A stretch of DNA of 6,105 bases, taken from Woeseia sp. (GTDB lineage Bacteria > Pseudomonadota > Gammaproteobacteria > Steroidobacterales > Woeseiaceae). Positions 1-4,844 of this stretch are shown piece after piece; within the stretch, counting starts at the first letter, position 1, and each line of letters begins with the position of its first letter. Below the pieces are notes generated by a model, which saw only the letters and a program-made list of their open reading frames with translations, was not told where the DNA came from and ran no database searches. The stretch is from the NCBI GenBank assembly GCA_018701055.1, contig JABIUH010000123.1, forward strand, positions 1 to 6,105, read 5' to 3'. A program made the position numbers and the translations under genes.

Positions 1-189
1 CGAGATTGATGCATTACCGCCGTCGTACAGAGCCATGACCTCTCTTACAGGGATGGTTACGGTGCCGGCGATACCCGTTTCTGACAGGTGCCAGTGGGAG
101 AAGCTTTCGCTACGAGTGTGCGCCAGTGCTGCAGATGCGATGGTGATCATAACGGCTACAAATAGGCCGAATGACAGAAACCTCTTCAA
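1..189 (-). CDS. HupE/UreJ-like membrane protein, N-terminal part only (runs off left edge)
   Basis: This reading frame stays open for 63 codons from a TTG at 189-187 to the window edge, so the C-terminal bulk is missing. Residues 1-23 form a signal peptide: a KR pair at residues 2-3, a hydrophobic core (FLSFGLFVAVMITIASAA), then an ALA cleavage site before HTRSESFSHWH. That mature start, directly after a peptidyl-prolyl isomerase gene, is typical of the HupE/UreJ_2 group, which has an N-terminal exported region followed by several membrane helices. The name comes from hydrogenase/urease nickel accessory proteins, but the substrate of this group is unclear and nothing here shows nickel handling. 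The TTG overlaps the TGA of the upstream gene as TTGA, so translation is probably coupled. An ATG at 150-148 is an alternative start, but it would remove most of the signal peptide. The family call rests on a short N-terminus and should be treated as probable. Confidence 0.68.
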   Translation of the reverse strand, partial: MKRFLSFGLFVAVMITIASAALAHTRSESFSHWHLSETGIAGTVTIPVREVMALYDGGNASIS

Positions 190-1022
190 GGCGTCGACAC
201 CGTGACATCCGCCCTTTGACGCAATTGATTTACATATTGGGTTAGCGATGCTTGGGCGAGATTGCGGCGATAAGAAATGAGCACGCGATTGCGAATCAAA
301 CTGAGATCAGTCACGGCCGACAATTCCTTGCTGCGGAGCCGCACCGCCAGCCACCGGCCCCGTCGGGCAAAAACGGCACTGCTTCCTGTTGGCATATTCG
401 CAGTTGCAGCGACGATGCTGGGTCCAACGTAGTCCGCCGCCATTTCGGTAGGAATCAGTTCGGCGGGAAAATCTGCCATTGATTGAATGTCGCCGTCGGC
501 AACGACGTCTTCATCATTCCGCAGACGTTGAATAAAATTTTGCGCGATAGATTCACTGTCGGTTTGCCAGACATCCAGCCAAATTCTGGCCGTATAGCTG
601 AATCGATCAGCATTTTGATGCAGGTACTCAGTCAGTTCTTCGTCACTGGGACTTGCGGCGTCGGCCTCGGCTGTAATCGACGCGATCAACGAATCGATCA
701 CCGCCTGTCGTACAACCAGATCCGACTGAGCCATCCCGAGTGTGATTCCTCTTTGAACGAGTAATTCGTCGTCAATCAGCCGGTCAAGCAAATCCATGTC
801 AAGATCAATTGCGTCACGATCACTCACGTTTTTTGTTCGAGCGAGCGTTCGTACGTAACTATCGCGACTGATGATTACATCATTTACACGCGCGAGCGCA
901 CCATCAGGCAGAGTGAGTGTCGATAGTGGTCGATTGAGCAAGCCAACACCGGCCGCCACTAAGCCAAGCAACGCGCCGAGACCCAACAGGCGAAGGTCTG
1001 GTTTTGATTTTGAATCTGACAA
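186..1022 (-). CDS. Membrane-anchored SurA/PpiC-like peptidyl-prolyl cis-trans isomerase family protein
   Basis: The product has 278 residues. A short charged N-terminus (SDSKSKPDLR) precedes one hydrophobic segment at about residues 12-29, so the rest probably sits in the periplasm as a membrane-anchored chaperone. Residues 41-62 (GALARVNDVIISRDSYVRTLAR) match the typical SurA/PpiC N-terminal chaperone entry 'A-x-V-N-G-x-x-I'. They are followed by a helical part (LLDRLIDDELLVQRG, 78-92) and the usual 'D-E-E-L-x-x-Y' helix at 127-133. The parvulin domain would occupy about 145-235, but I see no clear rotamase signature such as a G-G-D-L-G-W stretch, so isomerase activity is doubtful and a holdase role is possible. 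The start is TTG: no in-frame ATG or GTG lies between the upstream stop and this codon, the next Met is residue 76, and an AAGGG sits 10 bases before it. It overlaps the HupE-like gene downstream by 4 bases, which implies an operon. Confidence 0.8.
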   Translation of the reverse strand: MSDSKSKPDLRLLGLGALLGLVAAGVGLLNRPLSTLTLPDGALARVNDVIISRDSYVRTLARTKNVSDRDAIDLDMDLLDRLIDDELLVQRGITLGMAQSDLVVRQAVIDSLIASITAEADAASPSDEELTEYLHQNADRFSYTARIWLDVWQTDSESIAQNFIQRLRNDEDVVADGDIQSMADFPAELIPTEMAADYVGPSIVAATANMPTGSSAVFARRGRWLAVRLRSKELSAVTDLSLIRNRVLISYRRNLAQASLTQYVNQLRQRADVTVSTP

Positions 1023-1046
1023 TTTGATCTCGCCCTTAGTATGACC

Positions 1047-1056
1047 CTGCTATGCT
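1047..1056 (+). promoter_or_regulatory. Possible extended -10 promoter element for the SDR-hydrolase-cupin cluster
   Basis: Within the divergent spacer, TGCTATGCT at 1048-1056 resembles an extended -10 element (TGn plus TATGCT). No good -35 hexamer is seen at the right distance, although extended -10 promoters can work without one. Transcription would begin near 1063, just ahead of the AAGGAG at 1070-1075. The placement fits the GTG start at 1082 and would exclude an ATG start at 1052. This is a weak prediction from consensus only. Confidence 0.3.
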
Positions 1057-1069
1057 ACCGCGAAGTTTC

Positions 1070-1075
1070 AAGGAG
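1070..1075 (+). promoter_or_regulatory. Shine-Dalgarno site that decides the SDR start
   Basis: AAGGAG lies 6 bases before the GTG at 1082. It is the best ribosome binding site in the window and selects GTG over the in-frame upstream ATG at 1052, which has no such site and would place this motif inside the coding region. Confidence 0.75.
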
Positions 1076-1081
1076 TACAGC

Positions 1082-1876
1082 GTGACCGATGTGCAAAACA
1101 AGCTGGTCCTGGTGACCGGGGCGTGCGGTGGTTTCGGTGAACACATGGTGAAACAGTTTCTCGATAGAAATTGCAGGCTAATTGTTACGGACATTGATGA
1201 GCTGCAGATTGCTCATCTCAAAGAGGCGAATGGCAGTCGAGACGGTGAAATAACGACGTCAATCGCTACCGACCTATCGGCTTCGTCGGGATGCACCGAT
1301 CTGTTTAAGCATTGCGAGGCGAGGGAACTGGTTCCTGATGTTCTGATCAACAATGCCGGGATCGCGGTTGCTGGACGCCATGATCGCGTCCCCCAGGATC
1401 GTTGGGAAACACTTCTAAATTTGAATTTGTTTGCTCCGATGCGCCTCACAAGTCTGTTTTTGCCTAAGATGTTAGAACGAGAGAGCGGCCACATCGTCAA
1501 TATTTCGTCGCTGGCCGGTTGGGTTGGTGCGCCGAACTTGTCGGCTTATGCGGCCTCAAAGTTTGGACTGCGCGGTTTCGGAGAGTCTTTGGCGGCGGAG
1601 ACAGCCAAGAGGAATGTGCAGGTATCCAATGTATATCCGTCGTTCAGCAGAACACCCATACTCGATTCGGAGCAATTTGGAATGGGCGAGCGAAAGGTCG
1701 TGCCCGATAACATGATTTCAGATCCGGCAGACGTCGTCGCGAACATCATCAAGGGTATGGAGCGCGATCGTTTGCATATTTTCCCGGACAGGATCGCATT
1801 ACAGGGTCACTATCTTAAGCGCTTCGCACCCTGGGCTATCCCGTTTTTCTCGCGCCGTATTCCGACGGACGGATAA
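1082..1876 (+). CDS. Short-chain dehydrogenase/reductase (classical SDR), NAD(P)-dependent oxidoreductase
   Basis: A 264-residue cytoplasmic SDR expected to interconvert an alcohol and a ketone. Starting from GTG 1082, the glycine-rich cofactor loop TGACGGFG is at 12-19, an acidic residue ends the second strand (D37 in VTDID, favouring NAD(H) over NADP(H)), NNAG is at 90-93, and the catalytic set is N115 (NLNLF), S143 (NISSLAG), Y156 and K160 (YAASK). Length and spacing are normal for a classical SDR. After residue 190 the substrate-loop region and a C-terminal tail rich in F, W, P and R (HYLKRFAPWAIPFFSRR) suggest a hydrophobic substrate or membrane-surface association; this part is inference. 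An ATG at 1052 would add 10 residues (MLPRSFKEYS) but lacks a ribosome site and would absorb AAGGAG. The hydrolase gene follows 2 bases after the stop, so the two are almost certainly co-transcribed. The substrate cannot be named from sequence. Confidence 0.92.
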   Translation: MTDVQNKLVLVTGACGGFGEHMVKQFLDRNCRLIVTDIDELQIAHLKEANGSRDGEITTSIATDLSASSGCTDLFKHCEARELVPDVLINNAGIAVAGRHDRVPQDRWETLLNLNLFAPMRLTSLFLPKMLERESGHIVNISSLAGWVGAPNLSAYAASKFGLRGFGESLAAETAKRNVQVSNVYPSFSRTPILDSEQFGMGERKVVPDNMISDPADVVANIIKGMERDRLHIFPDRIALQGHYLKRFAPWAIPFFSRRIPTDG

Positions 1877-1878
1877 TT

Positions 1879-2799
1879 TTGGTAAGCATCAGATCTCAGG
1901 TCATTCGTTATTTTTCCGCGCGCTATATGAAACGGGTGACGCCGGAGCGGGATGTGCACGAGTTGCGCAAAGGGCTTGAGTCACGGACGAGCATTTTGCC
2001 GCCGGCACGTCGGGTCAGTATACGTGCAACCGTTATCGACGATATTGGCTGTGAATGGCACGTACCAGAAGGATGTGAAGACGCACCGATTATTTTGTAT
2101 TTGCATGGCGGCGCATTCGTCATGGGGAGTCCGGCTACACATCGACGCCTCGTTAGTCATATTGCTCGCGCAGCAGGAATGCGAGCACTAGTGCCGGATT
2201 ATCGACTCGCACCAGAGCACCGGTTCCCGGCAGCACTCGAAGACTCGCTCAAAATGTATCGACACCTCCGTAGTCGTCAGGACGATGCAAAACTAATTAT
2301 CGGCGGCGATTCAGCCGGAGGAAATTTGTCTGCTGCGACATTGCTGGCTCTGCGTGACGCAGGGGAGGAGTTGCCAGTAGCTTGTTTTCTAATGTCACCT
2401 TGGCTCGATATGACCGCAGCAGGTGAATCTTTGCAAACTCGCGCGACCTCAGATCCGTGGTTCAGGCCGGAGCATGTTGCACCCACTGCTGCAAAAGTTT
2501 TTTCGGCGTTCGAGAGAAGGAATCCGTTGGTTTCGCCGATCTTTGCCGACGCCTCGAATTTGCCGCCCATACTTATTCATGTCGGTGACCATGAGATTTT
2601 GTTGAGCGACTCCACACGTTTGGCGGACAACATTCGTCAAGCAGGTGGTGATGTTGAACTGCGAGTTTGGGATGGTATGTGGCACGTCTTTCAATTCTTT
2701 GTTGGACAAATGCCGGAGAGCGATCGATCGATTAAAGAAATTGGTCATTTTTTGCGATCAAAAGTCGGCGACCTTACAGCACAAGAGCGGGCTGCGTGA
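1879..2799 (+). CDS. Alpha/beta-hydrolase of the hormone-sensitive lipase family (family IV esterase)
   Basis: A 306-residue serine hydrolase for carboxyl esters or lactones, with no signal peptide, so cytoplasmic. The oxyanion-hole motif HGGAF is at 76-80, followed by YRLAPEHRFPA at 108-118 and the nucleophile motif GDSAGG at 143-148 (S145). The catalytic His is H269 in GMWHVF. The acidic triad residue falls in HVGDHEILLSD (234-244); the position that is Asp in many relatives (D-P-L-R-D) is E239 here, so the triad may be S145-E239-H269, with D244 as the alternative. The first 50 residues would form the N-terminal cap. Bacterial relatives include monoterpene lactone hydrolases and assorted esterases, but the substrate is unknown. 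The start is set at TTG 1879, 2 bases after the SDR stop, with weak GGA motifs at 1867-1873; an in-frame ATG at 1927 (residue 17) is a real alternative that would shorten the cap. The gene is part of the SDR-hydrolase-cupin run. Confidence 0.9.
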   Translation: MVSIRSQVIRYFSARYMKRVTPERDVHELRKGLESRTSILPPARRVSIRATVIDDIGCEWHVPEGCEDAPIILYLHGGAFVMGSPATHRRLVSHIARAAGMRALVPDYRLAPEHRFPAALEDSLKMYRHLRSRQDDAKLIIGGDSAGGNLSAATLLALRDAGEELPVACFLMSPWLDMTAAGESLQTRATSDPWFRPEHVAPTAAKVFSAFERRNPLVSPIFADASNLPPILIHVGDHEILLSDSTRLADNIRQAGGDVELRVWDGMWHVFQFFVGQMPESDRSIKEIGHFLRSKVGDLTAQERAA

Positions 2800-2821
2800 T
2801 TTATCGAGTGAGCATAAGATC

Positions 2822-3214
2822 ATGAAAATTAAGGAGTTTTTGTTGATAATTTTGGCGTTAAGTTGGACGTCATTAGTTTCAGCACAAGGATCGACTGCGC
2901 GCGGGCTTTTTCAGGCAGACGTTGGCCCGGCCATCGATCAAGAGATTGTGGTGCTTGAGGTCGAGTATCCCGCGGGCGTGGCGTCTGCGAGTCACCGTCA
3001 CAATGCACATACCATTGTTTATGTGTTGGAAGGTTCTGTCACAATGCAGGTCGAAGGTGGAGAAAAACAAACGCTGACGGTCGGTGAGGTGTTCTACGAA
3101 ACACCCGATGATATTCACTCGGTATCGATGAATGCGAGTGATACAGAACCTGCGAAGATTCTTGTTTTCTTTCTGAAGACAAAAGGCGCTGCTGCTTCGG
3201 AACCAGCGCCCTAG
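2822..3214 (+). CDS. Exported single-domain cupin protein
   Basis: A 130-residue protein with a signal peptide (MKIKEF, hydrophobic core, cleavage expected after VSA at residue 21), so probably periplasmic. The mature part is one small beta-barrel. The first cupin motif is GVASASHRHNAHTIVYVLEG (52-71), with H58 and H60 as metal ligands. The usual Glu of that motif is absent: the nearby residues are H63 and T64. The second motif is TPDDIHSVSMN (94-104), with H99 as the last ligand and D97 where Gly is common. A metal could still be bound by three or four His, but whether it is an enzyme or a binding protein is not visible. The start is the ATG at 2822, with a purine-rich GAGTGAG at 2806-2812 as a modest ribosome site. 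The frame is open further upstream, but only inside the hydrolase gene. The gene lies 22 bases after the hydrolase stop and is probably the last gene of that operon. Confidence 0.88.
   Translation: MKIKEFLLIILALSWTSLVSAQGSTARGLFQADVGPAIDQEIVVLEVEYPAGVASASHRHNAHTIVYVLEGSVTMQVEGGEKQTLTVGEVFYETPDDIHSVSMNASDTEPAKILVFFLKTKGAAASEPAP
3181..3210 (-). terminator. Rho-independent terminator of the methyltransferase gene, inside the cupin 3' end
   Basis: GGCGCTG at 3185-3191 and CAGCGCC at 3204-3210 form a perfect 7-bp GC-rich stem with a 12-base loop. Read on the minus strand it begins 11 bases after the methyltransferase stop and is followed by TTTT (3184-3181). The U run is short, so strength is moderate. 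The whole element is also the last coding stretch of the cupin gene, whose C-terminal residues (KGAAASEPAP) it encodes. Confidence 0.55.
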
Positions 3215-3220
3215 CCCAGA

Positions 3221-4594
3221 CTAGAGGCTTTTGCCTTTTTGCGCGTCATCGTACATTCGTGTCATGAAATTTCGGATGGCGGGTATTGCCTCGTCTGTTG
3301 TCATCAGTTTCTGTTGTTCCAGAATTTTCGCCATGTCCGCGATCGTACGTTTTCCGTCGATCAGCGACATGATGAACGCGTAAACCTGGGTTGAAACAGC
3401 CTGAGTTCGAAATGCTTGTAATGCCGGGACAGGGTCTTTTCCCGTGACGATCCAATCGGGTAGTGCTTTATGCCGAGGCGGTGCCTTGACGTCGCTTTGT
3501 TTTGTAGCAGAAAAACTAAAGACGGTTTCCTGCCTGCCGTGACGACTAGCGGGCGAGCACATGTAAGGTATGGTGACTTCGTTAACCGTCGCCGGAGCGA
3601 ATCCGGCTTTCTCAACATGGACTAGTGTTTCTTCTGCACTATAGCAACGGGCTTTATCGGCGTGATTGAACGCCAGTGAGCCGAAATTTAACCAACGTCC
3701 TTCAGGCTTTAATAGATTGTTGATACGTGCAGCTTGAAACGGAAGATCGTCGCCTACGATATCGATGATCCACGGCGTCACTATGGTGTCGAAACTTGCG
3801 GCTGCGAATGGCGGTCGCAATACGTCGCCAAGCACTAAATGAAATTGGTCACGAACCGCTGCTGGCGCAGCAAGTTTTCGCAGCACTGCAAAATCTTCGG
3901 CACGCTTTGGTGCCAATGGAAATTCATAGAGCTCTAGTTGATCACCCTGCGCCATTGATTTTGCGACCAGCATCAACAAAGGATTGAAGTCGATCGCCAC
4001 ACACAACTCGGTTTCCATTTGCATATGAATGTCGTAGGAAAGTCTGCCGGCGCCAGCACCAAGAACCAGCGTTTTCCCTAGTTCGACATCGCCTGCACAA
4101 TTCTTGATCTGCTCAAGTGAGGCTGCATTTTCGGTATCGCCCCAGCTCCAGTCCCGATGAATGTTGGCATAGTATGTTGCGATGCCGTGATCGCTTGGCA
4201 GCCGGGTACGCAAGGCGAGATAGGATTCATAACTCGCTTGTGATGATTGAATATCGATCGGCGCGAGAATCTTTCGAAGTGCGTTGCGGTGCTGATCGAT
4301 GGCATCTAGCTGCTGCTCAAGACGCTGACGGGTGAGATCAATCAGGCCGTCGTTTTGCAACTCAGCCTTGATCCCGGCGGCCTCGTTCGATAGTTGTTGT
4401 AACGCGAAATGTAGGCGATTACGCCATTCGCCCAGGCTCGCGTCTGGTTCTGCAAACAACCAGGGAATTCCACCAATCGAAGGGTACTCGACCTTACACG
4501 CTTTGCACTGCAGTGCGCCTGCAGCTTCCGTCAGCGGTGATTTGCCACAGCGCGGACAGGTGGTAATTTCAGTGAGAGGACTTTCTGCGGACAT
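3221..4594 (-). CDS. Three-domain SAM-dependent methyltransferase: zinc ribbon, N2227/carnosine-methyltransferase-like core, PqqD-like C-terminus
   Basis: With the ATG at 4594-4592 the product has 457 residues. Residues 13-47 are a Trm112-like zinc ribbon (CPRC at 13-16, CKAC at 30-33, then YPSIGGIPWLF). A helical, Q/E/R-rich region follows (about 56-130). The class I methyltransferase core shows LVLGAGAGRLSYD (176-188) for the SAM loop, an acidic strand end in VAIDFNPLLML (D202), GDVLRPPF (256-263), SFDTIVTPWIIDIV (267-280) and INNLLKPEGRWLNFGSLAF (291-309). The last two resemble the N2227-like group that includes carnosine N-methyltransferase. About residues 378-457 (LIDGKRTIADMAKIL, then helices) look like a PqqD or winged-helix domain. 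The acceptor substrate is unknown; a peptide or small-molecule N-methylation is possible. The frame is open up to TTG 4678, but the first residues of that longer version would be encoded by an intergenic repeat. An ATG at 4645 or 4603 could also be the start. The stop lies 6 bases from the convergent cupin stop. Confidence 0.82.
   Translation of the reverse strand: MSAESPLTEITTCPRCGKSPLTEAAGALQCKACKVEYPSIGGIPWLFAEPDASLGEWRNRLHFALQQLSNEAAGIKAELQNDGLIDLTRQRLEQQLDAIDQHRNALRKILAPIDIQSSQASYESYLALRTRLPSDHGIATYYANIHRDWSWGDTENAASLEQIKNCAGDVELGKTLVLGAGAGRLSYDIHMQMETELCVAIDFNPLLMLVAKSMAQGDQLELYEFPLAPKRAEDFAVLRKLAAPAAVRDQFHLVLGDVLRPPFAAASFDTIVTPWIIDIVGDDLPFQAARINNLLKPEGRWLNFGSLAFNHADKARCYSAEETLVHVEKAGFAPATVNEVTIPYMCSPASRHGRQETVFSFSATKQSDVKAPPRHKALPDWIVTGKDPVPALQAFRTQAVSTQVYAFIMSLIDGKRTIADMAKILEQQKLMTTDEAIPAIRNFMTRMYDDAQKGKSL
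3223..3240 (+). terminator. Short possible terminator of the SDR-hydrolase-cupin operon
   Basis: Just after the cupin stop, AGGC at 3225-3228 and GCCT at 3233-3236 enclose TTTT, extended by weaker A-T and G-T pairs, and a T run continues to 3240. The stem is short, so this is a weak terminator by sequence. It lies inside the last codons of the convergent methyltransferase gene. Confidence 0.4.
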
Positions 4595-4660
4595 GGTCCG
4601 CATTCTATAAGAATTGGCAGCGGCATAAAGCGACACGGTCCTCATAACAATATTGGTCAA

Positions 4661-4716
4661 AACTGGGACAGAGCCCAATAATTGGCTCTGACCCAGTTAT
4701 TGGGCTCTGACCCAGT
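4661..4716. repeat. TGGGTCAGAGCC-type palindromic repeat, three copies (one inverted, two direct)
   Basis: The left arm AACTGGGACAGAGCC (4661-4675) pairs with GGCTCTGACCCAGTT (4684-4698), 15 bp with one mismatch. The inner CAAT-A-ATTG extends the palindrome with a single-base bulge. A further direct copy, ATTGGGCTCTGACCCAGT (4699-4716), repeats the right arm ATTGGCTCTGACCCAGT with one extra G. Repeats with this core are, to my knowledge, common between genes in several gammaproteobacteria and often occur near REP-associated tyrosine transposases, but no transposase is in this window. It lies between two minus-strand genes, upstream of the methyltransferase. Confidence 0.8.
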
Positions 4717-4730
4717 AAAAGTAGTGGGGC

Positions 4731-4768
4731 AAAAAAAGCGGCCAACGAAGGGGGAGTTCGCTGGCCGC
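4731..4768 (-). terminator. Strong rho-independent terminator of the DUF1501-like gene
   Basis: GCGGCCA at 4738-4744 pairs with TGGCCGC at 4762-4768. After one unpaired base on each side, CGAA (4746-4749) pairs with TTCG (4757-4760), giving an 11-pair hairpin with a loop of GGGGGAG. On the minus strand it is followed directly by seven T (4737-4731). It lies about 75 bases after the stop at 4845 and isolates that gene from the methyltransferase gene. Confidence 0.88.
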
Positions 4769-4844
4769 CGGGTACCGTCTTGCGACGATCGACGTGTCCG
4801 CTTGCTGAATCGAGCGCTGGGGCGCCTGCGACTAGCGCGCCTGA

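Larger units (their letters stand above)
4595..4844. other. Non-coding interval between the two right-hand minus-strand genes
   Basis: About 250 bases with no convincing gene. From right to left it holds a 75-base untranslated tail of the DUF1501-like gene, its terminator (4731-4768), a short spacer, the three-copy repeat (4661-4716) and the 5' leader of the methyltransferase gene. I found no clear sigma-70 promoter for the methyltransferase: TTGACC at 4659-4654 could be a -35, but no matching -10 follows at the right spacing. Confidence 0.7.

Noticed and set aside
252..764. Plus-strand open frames opposite the PPIase gene
   Set aside because: They are antisense to a well supported gene, show no domain motifs and have a composition typical of reverse-strand shadows.
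1052..1081. ATG at 1052 as the SDR start
   Set aside because: No ribosome site precedes it, it overlaps a possible -10 element, and AAGGAG sits 6 bases before the GTG at 1082, which gives the normal SDR N-terminal length.
2645..2821. Upstream extension of the cupin frame into the hydrolase gene
   Set aside because: It would overlap the hydrolase in another frame and hide the signal peptide behind 59 residues of unrelated sequence.
4661..4716. Start of a CRISPR array or tandem satellite
   Set aside because: There are only three partial copies, one inverted, with no regular spacers.
4810..4842. GC-rich short inverted repeats near the 3' end of the DUF1501-like gene
   Set aside because: Stems are only about 5 bp and there is no T tract; the true terminator is at 4731-4768.
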